51,139 bases of DNA from DATFYI01 sp035315125 (lineage in GTDB: Bacteria > Chloroflexota > Anaerolineae > Anaerolineales > Anaerolineaceae). A program made the position numbers and the translations under genes. The first letter of the stretch is position 1. Every line of letters begins with the position of its first letter. The notes beneath the pieces were generated by a model. It ran no database searches. It had not been told where the DNA came from and saw only the letters and a program-made list of their open reading frames with translations. Shown one piece after another: positions 23,698 through 33,800 of this stretch. The stretch is taken from NCBI GenBank assembly GCA_035315125.1, contig DATFYI010000202.1, positions 1-51,139 of the forward strand. Reading direction: 5' to 3'.

Positions 23698-25071
23698 GTG
23701 TCGCAAACATTGTCTAAATCATTAACAAGTCAATCCGTCAACACAGTGAACGATTTACTCGAGCTGATTTTTCCGTCTCCTCGCAGCTTTTCGATACGTT
23801 TATGGGATTCTAGCGAGCTACCAGCAGATACTAAACCGAAATTTACTCTTGTTATAAAACACCCCGGATCATTGCGCCGTATGTTCTCTCCACCAGTTGA
23901 GCTTTCTCTGGGAGAATCCTTTATTTATGGCGATTTTGATATTGAAGGAGATATTTGCGATGCAGTCAGCATTATGGATATTATCTTTTCCAGGCAATTT
24001 AGCTTTAGAAAATTACTGGAAATAACACAGAAATTATTCTCTCTTCCAAATAAAATAAAAAACGAAACTATTGGACGAGGTCCGGTCAAATTAAGCGGTG
24101 CAGTTCACTCCAGAGCTCGTGATCGTTCTGCAATTTCTTATCAGTATGATGTGGGCAATGACTTTTTTGCACAATGGCTGGGTAAACGAATGATGTATTC
24201 CTGTGCTTATTTTAAAACTGACCTGGAAGATCTAGATACCGCTCAGGAACAAAAGCTAGACCACATTTGCCGTAAATTACACTTGAAACCAGGCGACCGG
24301 TTATTGGATATTGGCTGTGGCTGGGGAGGCCTTTCAATATATGCAGCCGAAAACTATGGCGCCCAAGTCGTCGGGATCAGCCTAAGCGAAAAACAAATTG
24401 AATATGCCATGAATCAGGCTTCAAATAAGGGCCTGAAGGATCAAGTAGTTTTTAAACTGCAAGATTACCGAGATGTTGGCAGTGAATCATTTGACAAAAT
24501 TGTAAGTATAGGAATGGTCGAACACGTTGGCAGAATAAAACTGGCAGAATATTTCGCACATGCCTACCGCATGCTAAGACCCGGTGGATTGTTTTTAAAC
24601 CATGGCATTTCGAACCGTCCTGTAGTTCGCTATATTATTTCATCGGACACCAATTCCAGCCATCCAGTTTTGATAACTAAAAATACATCGATTTATCAAT
24701 CCTGGGTCAATCAGATGATACTTGGCACAAATTCATTTATGCAACATTATTTCTTCCCTGACGGTGAACTGGTTCCGGTAAGTGATCTAAACCTTTTCGC
24801 AGAACAGGCTGGCTTCGAAGTGCGAGACATTGAAAATTTGCGTGAGCACTATGCACTAACACTCCGGCATTGGGTAAAATTAATGGAAATGAATCGGGAC
24901 AAGATCCTAAGTGTTGTCGATGAAGTCACTTTGCGTACCTGGTGGATGTACATGGCCGCTTCTGCTCATGGTTTTGAAAGCGCAAACAGCACGGTAAACC
25001 AGAGCTTATTGGCTAAACCGATTTCAGGAAAAAGCAACCTCCCGTTATCTCGGGCCGATCTCTATGCTTGA
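23698..25071 (+). CDS. cfa: Cyclopropane-fatty-acyl-phospholipid synthase family protein
   Basis: A 457-residue SAM-dependent enzyme that adds a methylene bridge across acyl-chain double bonds, or a related methyl group. After an N-terminal lipid-binding domain come YQYDVGNDFFAQWLG, MMYSCAYF, the SAM loop LLDIGCGWGGLSIYAAENYG and GISLSEKQIEYA. The C-terminus holds IENLREHYALTLRHW, with the family catalytic Glu/His/Tyr region. The start is a GTG behind AGGAGA. Its end overlaps the next gene by eight bases, so the two are translationally linked. Confidence 0.93.
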   Translation: MSQTLSKSLTSQSVNTVNDLLELIFPSPRSFSIRLWDSSELPADTKPKFTLVIKHPGSLRRMFSPPVELSLGESFIYGDFDIEGDICDAVSIMDIIFSRQFSFRKLLEITQKLFSLPNKIKNETIGRGPVKLSGAVHSRARDRSAISYQYDVGNDFFAQWLGKRMMYSCAYFKTDLEDLDTAQEQKLDHICRKLHLKPGDRLLDIGCGWGGLSIYAAENYGAQVVGISLSEKQIEYAMNQASNKGLKDQVVFKLQDYRDVGSESFDKIVSIGMVEHVGRIKLAEYFAHAYRMLRPGGLFLNHGISNRPVVRYIISSDTNSSHPVLITKNTSIYQSWVNQMILGTNSFMQHYFFPDGELVPVSDLNLFAEQAGFEVRDIENLREHYALTLRHWVKLMEMNRDKILSVVDEVTLRTWWMYMAASAHGFESANSTVNQSLLAKPISGKSNLPLSRADLYA

Positions 25072-26209
25072 TTACCCTATACATAAACCAGATCGGAGCT
25101 ACTCAGAACAAAAAAAGATTACGATAGCATATTTCATTACCCCGCACGGATTTGGGCACGCTGCCCGTGCGGCTGCTATCATGGCGGCGCTTTACGATTT
25201 AAATCATTTGATCAATTTTGAAATCTATACCCTCACACCGGGGTGGTTCTTTCAAGATTCCCTCGGGCCCTATTTCAAAGTCCACCCTTTGAAAACAGAT
25301 ATCGGATTAATTCAGAAATCACCGCTAGAAGAGGACCTACCAGCAACCCTTCAAAGTCTGGATGAATTCATCCCTTTTGAAAGTATTTTATTAAATAAAA
25401 TAGCTGAGGAGATATTGAATCTCGAATGTCAGCTAGTATTATGCGATATTGCCCCTTTGGGTATAGCCATCGCACTCAAAGCCGGTCTCCCATCCGTATT
25501 AATTGAGAATTTCACGTGGGATTGGATTTATCAGGGTTATTTGCATGAATATTCGAAATTTAACCCTTTTATCACTTACTTAAAAGATATTTTTAGCTTG
25601 GCAAATTTCCACATTCAAACCGAACCGATTTGCGAGCCTGATGCAAAAGCGGATTTAATTACTCTTCCAGTTTGCCGTAAAAGCCGTCTTTCAAAGAGCA
25701 TTATTCGAGATAGTTTGTCAATTCCTGAGAAAGCCAGGGTAGTGTTAATTACCATGGGAGGTATTCAAACTGACTACAGATTCATAACCAGGTTGCGCTC
25801 TGTGAATGATTACTATTTCGTAATTCCTGGTATTGGAGATAATCCAGAAATGGAGAATAACTTGATCCTACTCCCTCACCATTCAACCTTTTACCACCCT
25901 GATCTGGTAAATGCATGTGATGCAGTCATTGGTAAAACTGGCTACAGCACCGTCTCAGAGGTTTATTCTGCAGGTATTCCATACGGTTTCGTGTCCAGAT
26001 CAAATTTCCGCGAATCATCAATACTGGCAGACTTTATCCGGAAGCACATGCAGGGATTTGAAATATCAGAGCAAGATTTTTGCAAAGGCAATTGGGTTTC
26101 GCGCCTGCCTGAGCTTCTTTCCAATAATAGAATATACAGAAATGGCTTGAATGGTGCAAACCAGGCTGCTCAATTTATTCTAGGCCTTTTAATACCTGAC
26201 CAGTCATAA
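25064..26209 (+). CDS. MurG-like GT-B fold glycosyltransferase, putative
   Basis: A 381-residue protein. The start has ITIAYFITPHGFGHAARAAA, the GxGHxxR-like loop of GT-B enzymes such as MurG and of the N-terminal half of arabinokinase-like proteins. The second half has RVVLITMGGIQTDYRF and CDAVIGKTGYSTVSEVYSAG, the typical nucleotide-sugar-binding end of family 28. The substrate is unknown. Its overlap with the cyclopropane synthase gene hints at a glycolipid acceptor, which is an inference. Confidence 0.7.
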   Translation: MLDYPIHKPDRSYSEQKKITIAYFITPHGFGHAARAAAIMAALYDLNHLINFEIYTLTPGWFFQDSLGPYFKVHPLKTDIGLIQKSPLEEDLPATLQSLDEFIPFESILLNKIAEEILNLECQLVLCDIAPLGIAIALKAGLPSVLIENFTWDWIYQGYLHEYSKFNPFITYLKDIFSLANFHIQTEPICEPDAKADLITLPVCRKSRLSKSIIRDSLSIPEKARVVLITMGGIQTDYRFITRLRSVNDYYFVIPGIGDNPEMENNLILLPHHSTFYHPDLVNACDAVIGKTGYSTVSEVYSAGIPYGFVSRSNFRESSILADFIRKHMQGFEISEQDFCKGNWVSRLPELLSNNRIYRNGLNGANQAAQFILGLLIPDQS

Positions 26210-26219
26210 AGCATAAATT

Positions 26220-29200
26220 GTGTTTACTCATCTGCATGTACATTCCTACTACTCCTTACTCGAGGCTATTGCAAGTCCCCAGGATCTTGCCGCATCTGCC
26301 AGGAAACTTGGCATGCCGGCTCTTGCACTGACGGATCACTTGTGGCTGTCCGGAGCAATAGAATTCCACCAGGCTTGTAAAGAAAATCATATAAAGTCAA
26401 TATTGGGATTGGAAATTGATCTTACAAATCCCTATGGGATCGAGAAAAGGAGAAACGGGACTAAACGCGGTTCATTGGTGCTATTAGCTGCTAATTTAGC
26501 CGGTTGGAAAAATCTTTGTCAACTAAGCAGTGCGATTCTCACACAACCTGATCTTGACAAAAGTATCTCCATCGAAACCCTTGAAAATCATTCGCAAGGC
26601 CTTTTATGTTTAACCGGCGGTTACAATGGATTGCTGGGTAAACTAATTGCTCAATCGCTCGAAAACCAGACCAGTATCTTACTGCGTCGGCTCAAAGATA
26701 TTTTCAGCGATCGACTCTATTTTGAATTGGAGGTTAATTCTCTTTCCAACCAACATCTGGCTACCGTATCCGTTGGTCTTGCAAAAAGATTTTCCTTATT
26801 ATTAGCCGCCACTTCCGATATTTATATTCTTAATAAAGAGCAATCATCTTTAAAAAGGACTTTAGACTCAATTCGAATGAACCACACTTTACAGGAAATG
26901 CCGGCCCAAGAAATAAACTCACAGGTCGGCTTTCTTTCAGAAGCAGAAATGGTTGATTTTTTTCGTGAGTTTCCTCAAGCCATTACAGCTACACAAGAAA
27001 TCACGGAGAGATGCGAATTAATTCTTCCACTCGGAAAGCCGCAATTTCCGCAGATTACACTTCCTTCAGGTTTATCAGCAATTGAATACTTACGCCAGGA
27101 ATCCGAAAATGGAGCACGTCATATTTGCGGTGAAATTACTCCCGAAATTCAAAAACGCTTAGACCATGAGTTGTCGGTAATTGGCAAAATGGGTTATGAA
27201 GCAATATTCATTATTGTCAAAAAAATATTGGAATTTGCCCGAAAGCAAGATATTCCGACTTCTTCAAGAGGTTCAGCAGCTTCTTCGCTTGTTGCACACT
27301 GCCTCGGGATCACAACACCGGACCCAATCCGATTAAATCTATACTTCGAACGCTTTCTCAACCCGGCGCGGTCCACACCACCGGATATCGATACTGATAT
27401 TTGCTCCCGACGGCGTGATCAGCTCATTCAATATGTGTTCGAAGCGTTCGGACAGGATCAAGTTGCAATGGTAGGAACAATAAATCGCTACCGGGCTCGC
27501 TCAGCTTTGAGCGATGTAGCTAAAGCGCATGGATTGACACCGTTGGAGATAAAGAACCTGACGAGGTATTTACCATACCATTATTTTATAGATCGTGAAA
27601 CCGGAGATGGTGGTGAAAAAACGTCAAATCCCTATGCAGAATTATATGAGAATCATCCCTCCGATATGATCCAATTAATTCTGGCTGAAGCTACTGCTAT
27701 TCTTGGAATGCCTCGCCATTTATCAGTCCATGCCGGCGGCTTGATAATCAGTCCAGGACCAATGACTGATCTGGTGCCTGTTCAACTTTCTGGAAATAAA
27801 GGGGTCCTGATCACTCAATTCTCGCTGGAATCAATTGAAGATATTGGTTTGGTGAAAATTGATTTGCTTGGAATTCGTGGTTTGACCGTTTTAGGAGATG
27901 TGGCCGGTGAAATTCATTCATGGCAACGCAACAAATACAGCTCAAGTTTGGATGTATTGGATTCCATTCCCGAAATTGATCCGGGCACCTCAGATACAAT
28001 CGAAAAGGGTCAGACAATTGGCTGTTTCCAAATTGAAAGTCCAGGTATGCGTGCGACACTTAAAGAAATCCATGCCAGAGATATAGAAGATATCATGGTT
28101 GCCCTGGCGCTCTATCGGCCTGGTCCGCTAAAAGGTGGCCTGAAAGACATCTTTGTGCGCCGATACAAGAGAGAAGAACCCGAATCTCAAATCCATCCGG
28201 CTTTACAAACCATCCTGTCGGAAACACACCGTGTAATTTTATATCAAGAGCAGGTATTACGAATCGCCCATGAACTGGCCGGCCTGGATCTGGCCGACTC
28301 AGATATGCTGCGGCGGGCGATGAGCCATTTCGACGCTGGAAAACAAATGGAAATCATTAAAGAAAAATTTATTGCCGGAGCAACTCAGAATAGTTCAATC
28401 CCCCAGGCAACTGCTGAAACTATCTGGCAGTTGATGGCTGCATTTGCCGGTTATGGTTTTCCAAAAGCGCATTCAGCTTCATATGCTATAGTTGCCTGGC
28501 GTTCAGCCTGGTGTAAAACTCATTTCCCCGCAGAATTCATATCAGCGGTACTTGCAAACTGGGGTGGTTACTACAGCCAACGGGTCTATCTCAGCGAGGC
28601 CAGAAGGTTGGGCCTGGTCGTTAAGCCACCACATATAAATCACTCAAAGCATGAATTTAGCACAGCTTACCCGGCGGGGAATGCTGTCCTATATATGGGT
28701 CTTGATCAGGTAAAAGAGTTGACCCATCATACAATTGCGCGCATTCTTAAAGGACGGCCCTTCGCATCACTGGATGATTTCTTGGTTAAGGTTGATCCCA
28801 AACCAATTGAGGCCGTAAATTTAATCCGTGCTGGCGCCTTGGATGGGCTTGGTGAGTCCACTGCCATGCTAAAGCGAATTCAAAACAGCCGGTGGCTGCC
28901 AGGTCAGGCATCTCTTTTTGACCTTAACCAAAGCGAAACAGGAGGTGAAGCGACACTGCAAGAGAGAGTGCAAGCCCAGGAAGAGCTCCTCGGCATCAGT
29001 GTGGACGTTCACCCTTTGGAATTGGTGATCGACCGTATCGAAAGCATAAATGCAATCACCACCGTTGACGCTGCCAACCGGGTTGGAGAAAAAGTTCGTG
29101 TCGTTGGCATACGTCAAAGCTGGCATCGCAGCCGAACCGCCCGCAATGAAACAATGGCATTCATCTCATTGGAAGACTTGCAAGGTGTATTGGACGTCGT

Positions 29201-29339
29201 GGTCTTCCCAAATTTGTACCGCCAATGCCGGAATATCTTATCCGAAATGATCCCAATATTGGTCGAGGGAACAATTATAATTGAATCCAATCAAGTTGAA
29301 CCCATCCTCCAAGCAGAAAGAATCTGGAAGTTGTCGTAG
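26220..29339 (+). CDS. dnaE2: DNA polymerase III alpha subunit, DnaE2-like (error-prone type)
   Basis: A 1039-residue C-family polymerase. The N-terminal PHP domain has HLHVHSYYSLL and LALTDHLWLSGAIEF. The palm has catalytic aspartates in PPDIDTDICSRRR (about 387) and KIDLLGIRGLTVL (about 545). The helix-hairpin-helix region follows, then an OB fold near 955-1030 (VRVVGIRQSWHRSRT). Its length fits DnaE2 rather than the longer replicative DnaE1. The usual partners imuA and imuB are not in this window, and no SOS box was recognised upstream. The start is a GTG with no clear binding site, 11 bases after the previous gene. Confidence 0.85.
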   Translation: MFTHLHVHSYYSLLEAIASPQDLAASARKLGMPALALTDHLWLSGAIEFHQACKENHIKSILGLEIDLTNPYGIEKRRNGTKRGSLVLLAANLAGWKNLCQLSSAILTQPDLDKSISIETLENHSQGLLCLTGGYNGLLGKLIAQSLENQTSILLRRLKDIFSDRLYFELEVNSLSNQHLATVSVGLAKRFSLLLAATSDIYILNKEQSSLKRTLDSIRMNHTLQEMPAQEINSQVGFLSEAEMVDFFREFPQAITATQEITERCELILPLGKPQFPQITLPSGLSAIEYLRQESENGARHICGEITPEIQKRLDHELSVIGKMGYEAIFIIVKKILEFARKQDIPTSSRGSAASSLVAHCLGITTPDPIRLNLYFERFLNPARSTPPDIDTDICSRRRDQLIQYVFEAFGQDQVAMVGTINRYRARSALSDVAKAHGLTPLEIKNLTRYLPYHYFIDRETGDGGEKTSNPYAELYENHPSDMIQLILAEATAILGMPRHLSVHAGGLIISPGPMTDLVPVQLSGNKGVLITQFSLESIEDIGLVKIDLLGIRGLTVLGDVAGEIHSWQRNKYSSSLDVLDSIPEIDPGTSDTIEKGQTIGCFQIESPGMRATLKEIHARDIEDIMVALALYRPGPLKGGLKDIFVRRYKREEPESQIHPALQTILSETHRVILYQEQVLRIAHELAGLDLADSDMLRRAMSHFDAGKQMEIIKEKFIAGATQNSSIPQATAETIWQLMAAFAGYGFPKAHSASYAIVAWRSAWCKTHFPAEFISAVLANWGGYYSQRVYLSEARRLGLVVKPPHINHSKHEFSTAYPAGNAVLYMGLDQVKELTHHTIARILKGRPFASLDDFLVKVDPKPIEAVNLIRAGALDGLGESTAMLKRIQNSRWLPGQASLFDLNQSETGGEATLQERVQAQEELLGISVDVHPLELVIDRIESINAITTVDAANRVGEKVRVVGIRQSWHRSRTARNETMAFISLEDLQGVLDVVVFPNLYRQCRNILSEMIPILVEGTIIIESNQVEPILQAERIWKLS

Positions 29340-29380
29340 GATGCATCAATCAATCGGATACAAATTGAATTGCTACAGTG

Positions 29381-30025
29381 CTAATGGATTTGCATCGGCA
29401 GGATCGTATTCAAGTTTGTCTCGATAATCTCAGCCTGAATTGCACCTCGACTCAGCTCACTAAGGTCCTTCTGAAATTCAAGAAAATGATCTACAGGGAA
29501 CCTGGCTGAAATTGTCACATCCACGCCAAAATCCTGGTCTAGAATTACACCATTATGTTCGGCAATCATCAGCTTCAGGCGTTCAAAAAAAGGGTATGGG
29601 AATGCCATCATCACAGTATGAGTCGGAACCCGTTCAGCGCATGGCAATATAGCCAGAACTGCTCTGACGGCATCACTATATGCTCGTACCAATCCGCCTG
29701 TTCCAAGCTTTGTCCCACCAAAGTAGCGGGTAATCACGACGACTATATCTCCAATCCCAGATCCTTGCAGAACAGCCAGCGCCGGTCTACCTGCGGTACC
29801 GGCTGGTTCTCCAGCATCGCTGCAATGTGCGATCGTGTTTGGCCCGTATCCGATCACATAAACCGGAACGTGGTGGCTGGCATTTGGGAATTCCGACTTA
29901 ATTCTGGCAATAAAATCACTGGCCTGCTCGACACTAAAGGCTGGTCCAGCACTGACGATAAATCTGGAATTTATTACAATCATTTCAGTACGAGTTTCTT
30001 TAGCTGGAACTGGGTACCGGTTCAT
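29381..30025 (-). CDS. yigZ: YigZ/IMPACT family protein
   Basis: A 214-residue protein. The N-terminal UPF0029 domain has the signature GEPAGTAGRPALAVLQGSG, VVVITRYFGGTKLGTGGLVR and AYSDAV. The C-terminal domain resembles EF-G domain V (ISARFPVDHFLEFQKDLSE). The IMPACT relatives act in translation control in eukaryotes; the bacterial role is unknown. It is convergent with the DnaE2-like gene and divergent from the Nudix gene. Confidence 0.93.
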   Translation of the reverse strand: MNRYPVPAKETRTEMIVINSRFIVSAGPAFSVEQASDFIARIKSEFPNASHHVPVYVIGYGPNTIAHCSDAGEPAGTAGRPALAVLQGSGIGDIVVVITRYFGGTKLGTGGLVRAYSDAVRAVLAILPCAERVPTHTVMMAFPYPFFERLKLMIAEHNGVILDQDFGVDVTISARFPVDHFLEFQKDLSELSRGAIQAEIIETNLNTILPMQIH

Positions 30026-30086
30026 ACTGGCCTTTTACAGAAGAGGATATTATAAAGTATACCTTGAGACAAGGAGAACTTGAAAA

Positions 30087-30512
30087 ATGAAACGAGGTAT
30101 AGATTATATTGGCGTAGGGGTTGGCGCTCTCATTGTTAATTCGAGTGGGGAGCTCTTTCTGGCAAAACGAGGCCCTTTTGCGAGAAATGAACGCGGCCTG
30201 TGGGAATTTCCAGGAGGTTCGGTTGAATTTGGCGAAACATTGGCAAGTGCATTACAAAGGGAAATGCGGGAAGAATTCGGCATTGAGATAATAGTTGGTG
30301 AGCTATTGGATGTAATAAATCACATTCTGCCAGAAGAAGGTCAGCATTGGGTTTCCCCAACCTATATCTGTAAAATCATCAGTGGTTCTCCCGCCATCCT
30401 GGAACCAGAGAAGTGCAGCGAAATCGGTTGGTTTAGCGGGGATGAAATTCCAACCAATCTGACACAGATTACACGCCAGAACTTTGAACACTACCGCCAA
30501 AGGTACAAATAA
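30087..30512 (+). CDS. Nudix hydrolase, MutT-like
   Basis: A 141-residue Nudix protein with a complete box, GGSVEFGETLASALQREMRE followed by EFGIE. The start (GVGVGALIVNSSGELFLAKR) and NERGLWEFPGGSVEFGE resemble MutT/NudG-type nucleotide sanitising enzymes. A second marker is the ISGSPAILEPEKCSEIGWF strand. An AAGGAG site precedes the ATG. It is unlike the Nudix gene at 20493 in sequence. Confidence 0.93.
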   Translation: MKRGIDYIGVGVGALIVNSSGELFLAKRGPFARNERGLWEFPGGSVEFGETLASALQREMREEFGIEIIVGELLDVINHILPEEGQHWVSPTYICKIISGSPAILEPEKCSEIGWFSGDEIPTNLTQITRQNFEHYRQRYK

Positions 30513-30679
30513 ATAAAGCCAGGTTAATAAGTTATGGTAAAATTTTGCGTGGTCGGGATATTAGACTCTCGGGGGAATCGGATTTCAGATTGGAGTCGTG
30601 TCGATCTGTTTTGAGAGCAAGCCAGTTATCACCCCGATTATTTTTATCGGGTTACCTGAAAAGAGGAGTTTTTATACGC

Positions 30680-32719
30680 GTGCAAAAAAAACTAATTAAC
30701 TCCAAAACCATTCCAATCGCATTGCTTTTATTTTGTATTGCGGCTTACGGGTTATTGATACCTACTTTAGGTTTTTATTGGGATGATTGGCCTATGACCT
30801 GGTTTGGTCATGTTCTGGGGCCGCTGGGATATATTGGAGTGCTTTCAAGCGACAGGCCTTTCCTTGGATTAATCTATATCCTGACCACCTTTATCTTAAA
30901 ACTGGTCCCATTTCAGTGGCAAATATTCGGTTTGATAACACGCTGGCTGACTACCTGGTCAGTCTATTGGACCCTTAAAAATCTATGGCCAAAACATACC
31001 GAAAAAATAGCCTGGATCAGTATTCTATTTGCGGTCTATCCAGGCTTCAAACAACAGCCTATTTCTGTAATCTACGGTAATGGGCTGGTTTTATTGGCAG
31101 CATTTTTTCTCTCATTAGGTTTGATGATCAAAGCAATTAAAAATCCTCGTATGTATTGGTTGTTTACAGGGTTTGCTTTAATTTGTTATGCTTTTTGCAC
31201 ATTTTCTACAGAATATTATGTAGGCCTGGACATGATAAGACCATTGTTTATATGGTTGGTAGTTTCGGAGACCGTCCAGGGTACAGGTAAACGGCTTATA
31301 AAATCCTTTTTGTATTGGCTACCTTATCTGGTTGTTTTAGTTGCTTTCCTTATTTGGCGGGTCTTTATTTTTAAATTTCCCACCTACCAACCCATGCTTT
31401 TTGAACCACAAGCATCAAACGCCAAATTGCAAATATTACAATTGATCGATCGGGTTGTACAGGATTCGATTAAAGCTGGGTTGCTTTCCTGGGTCTCGGT
31501 TTTTCGAATTCCTACTACAGATGATTTCAGCCATCCAAGTACACTTTTATACTGGATCATTGTGGTCATCGGCATCGGGGTAACGATATTTTATCTTTTC
31601 AAGCTAACCCAATCCAATACTGAGAACCCAGACACTACCACGCCAGATCCAAACCCCAATTGGGGTTTAATGGTCACTTTAATCGGCGTTTTTACATTAT
31701 TGGTTGCAGGCTGGCCCTTTTGGATAACCGAGTTGCCGATTGATTTAAATTTCCCTTATGATCGTTTTACTCTGGCTTTCATGCTGGGTTCCTGTCTGCT
31801 GGTGGTCGGTTTGTTGGAATGGCTCATTAAATCCAGGCCACAAAAAATCATCCTTCTCGGTCTTATTGTTGGTCTAGCGATTGGTCTTCAATACCAGAAT
31901 GCAAATACCTATCGGCGCGAATGGCAAAATCAAATTGACTTTTTTTGGCAATTAACCTGGCGAGCTCCTGGTCTAAAACCAGGGACTTCACTTCTAACGG
32001 ATCAAATGCCTCTAACTTATTATAGTGATAATTCACTTACTGCGCCCTTGAATTGGATCTACGCACCTGATTTTAAATCGGGCGATATGCCATATTTCTT
32101 GATCTATACCCGAGAACGATTGGGCACAGTCCTGCCTGCATTTAAAGAGAATCTTCCAATGCACAAAGATTATCGTGCCTTCAACTTCAACAGCACAACT
32201 TCTCAAGCTCTCACATTTGTTTATCCAATTAACGGGTGCCTGCGTATCCTGGATCCAAAACAAACAAACCTTTACCCATCAATGCCCAATGGATTAGAAG
32301 CTGCAGTAAAAATTTCCCACCTTAACCAAATCATCCCTAACCCTGCCACACCAACCAAACCACCTCAGGATATATTTGGCGCCGAGCCGGCACACACCTG
32401 GTGTTATTATTATGAGAAAGCAGATTTAGCTCGCCAGCAAGGTGATTGGGAACAAGTTGTTACGCTGGGTGAGGAGGCAATTCAGAAAAAATTCTTCCCT
32501 GAAAATCCCTTAGATTATCTTCTTATCACGGATGGATATGCCATGACTGGACAATGGCAAAAAGCATTGGATTTAACTCGTCAGGTTGACCAGGCTAGTC
32601 ATTCTCAACTTCGACCAAAACTCTGTGATAATCTGTCCTGGATTAATAAATCATCTTCTCCTGACCCTGTTAATAAGGCCGCAATTATCAGTTTGCGTAA
32701 TGAATATCAGTGCCCATAA
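30680..32719 (+). CDS. Multi-pass membrane protein, GT-C glycosyltransferase-like
   Basis: A 679-residue protein with about ten membrane helices in its first 430 residues and a soluble C-terminal domain of about 240. Just after the first helix is FYWDDWPMTW; an acidic pair in the first outer loop is the catalytic mark of GT-C enzymes that use polyprenyl-phosphate sugars. The C-terminus has a TPR-like stretch (DLARQQGDWEQVVTLGEEAI). The frame is open back to 30545, but the GTG at 30680 has GAGGAG before it and starts right at the first helix. The 30513-30679 gap holds a small stem (CCCGAT/ATCGGG at 30633-30651) of unclear meaning. Confidence 0.72.
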   Translation: MQKKLINSKTIPIALLLFCIAAYGLLIPTLGFYWDDWPMTWFGHVLGPLGYIGVLSSDRPFLGLIYILTTFILKLVPFQWQIFGLITRWLTTWSVYWTLKNLWPKHTEKIAWISILFAVYPGFKQQPISVIYGNGLVLLAAFFLSLGLMIKAIKNPRMYWLFTGFALICYAFCTFSTEYYVGLDMIRPLFIWLVVSETVQGTGKRLIKSFLYWLPYLVVLVAFLIWRVFIFKFPTYQPMLFEPQASNAKLQILQLIDRVVQDSIKAGLLSWVSVFRIPTTDDFSHPSTLLYWIIVVIGIGVTIFYLFKLTQSNTENPDTTTPDPNPNWGLMVTLIGVFTLLVAGWPFWITELPIDLNFPYDRFTLAFMLGSCLLVVGLLEWLIKSRPQKIILLGLIVGLAIGLQYQNANTYRREWQNQIDFFWQLTWRAPGLKPGTSLLTDQMPLTYYSDNSLTAPLNWIYAPDFKSGDMPYFLIYTRERLGTVLPAFKENLPMHKDYRAFNFNSTTSQALTFVYPINGCLRILDPKQTNLYPSMPNGLEAAVKISHLNQIIPNPATPTKPPQDIFGAEPAHTWCYYYEKADLARQQGDWEQVVTLGEEAIQKKFFPENPLDYLLITDGYAMTGQWQKALDLTRQVDQASHSQLRPKLCDNLSWINKSSSPDPVNKAAIISLRNEYQCP

Positions 32720-32780
32720 ATCATGCCAATATGCATAATGTTTTTTTCGGTTTATACTTTTCTGATGGGCGAGATTGCAA

Positions 32781-33776
32781 ATGGACAATCATAAAATCGC
32801 ATCCTGTTCTGTAGTTGTGCCTGTTTATAACAGTGCGGCAACACTGACAACATTGGTAGAACGCTTATCGCTTACCCTGCCCTGCCTAGCACAGGTTTAC
32901 GAATTGATTCTTGTTAATGATGGAAGTCGAGATAATAGTTGGGAAAAGATTAGCCAGCTCAGCAAAGGGCATAACTGGGTGTCTGGCATAAATCTTAAGC
33001 GAAATTACGGCCAGCACAATGCGCTTCTTTGCGGAATCCGAAATGCCCGCTATGATGTTATTGTGACAATGGATGATGATTTACAGCATCCTCCGGAAGA
33101 GATCAACAAATTACTGGATAAATTATGCGAAGGTTATGATGTCGTTTACGGATCCCCTAGCAAAGGTCCACATTCGCTCTGGCGGAACCTTGCATCTACG
33201 ATCTCAAAACGAACCCTGGCATTTGTGATGGGGATCAAAACTGTCAGGGATATTAGTGCCTTCCGAGCTTTTCGCACTGATTTAAGGAAAGCATTTGCCA
33301 ACTACCAAAGCCCCGGGGTTATTATCGATGTCTTGCTATCCTGGGGAACCACTCGCTTTACAAGTGTCCGGGTCGACGAAAATCCACGAGAGGTTGGCAG
33401 CTCTAATTACAATTTCACAAAACTCCTCAGTCAGGTATTCCTGATATTGACTGGTTTCAGCACAGTCCCGCTCAGGTTTGCCAGCTTATCCGGATTTGCA
33501 TTTACCGTATTTGGTCTGATTGTATTTATTTATGTACTTTCATCTTATTTTGCGCAGGGCAGCATACCCGGTTTTCCATTCCTGGCTTCAATTGTGTTGT
33601 TATTCAGCGGGATGCAACTGTTTGCGTTGGGATTGATCGGTGAATATCTGGCTCGGGTATTTGACCGTTCGATGGAACGCCCGCCTTATGTCATCGGGGA
33701 AACAATTATTTGTACTTCCAATTCCGATTCGGCCGAACAACCAGAGGAATCGGATGAAATCGCAACTATTCATTGA
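32781..33776 (+). CDS. GT2 glycosyltransferase, polyprenyl-phosphate type (GtrB/ArnC-like)
   Basis: A 331-residue family 2 glycosyltransferase. It has SVVVPVYNSAATLTTLVERL, LVNDGSRDNSWEKI and the metal-binding IVTMDDDLQHPPEEI. Two C-terminal membrane helices (LSGFAFTVFGLIVFIYVLSSY and FLASIVLLFSGMQLFALGLIG), then GEYLARVFDRSMERP, are typical of enzymes that charge undecaprenyl phosphate with a sugar. Such a product would feed a GT-C enzyme like the one upstream. The TTG at 32775 is in frame, but the ATG at 32781 is the likelier start. Confidence 0.9.
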   Translation: MDNHKIASCSVVVPVYNSAATLTTLVERLSLTLPCLAQVYELILVNDGSRDNSWEKISQLSKGHNWVSGINLKRNYGQHNALLCGIRNARYDVIVTMDDDLQHPPEEINKLLDKLCEGYDVVYGSPSKGPHSLWRNLASTISKRTLAFVMGIKTVRDISAFRAFRTDLRKAFANYQSPGVIIDVLLSWGTTRFTSVRVDENPREVGSSNYNFTKLLSQVFLILTGFSTVPLRFASLSGFAFTVFGLIVFIYVLSSYFAQGSIPGFPFLASIVLLFSGMQLFALGLIGEYLARVFDRSMERPPYVIGETIICTSNSDSAEQPEESDEIATIH

Positions 33777-33800
33777 TTCTGAATTGATTATTCACATAAC

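Noticed and set aside
30513..30679. Possible tRNA or small RNA before the membrane glycosyltransferase gene
   Set aside because: No cloverleaf, anticodon arm or CCA end could be drawn; only a six-pair stem at 30633-30651 is present.
30545..30679. N-terminal extension of the GT-C-like protein from the ATG-like start at 30545
   Set aside because: It is polar, has no ribosome site and precedes a GTG at 30680 that has GAGGAG and begins at the first membrane helix.
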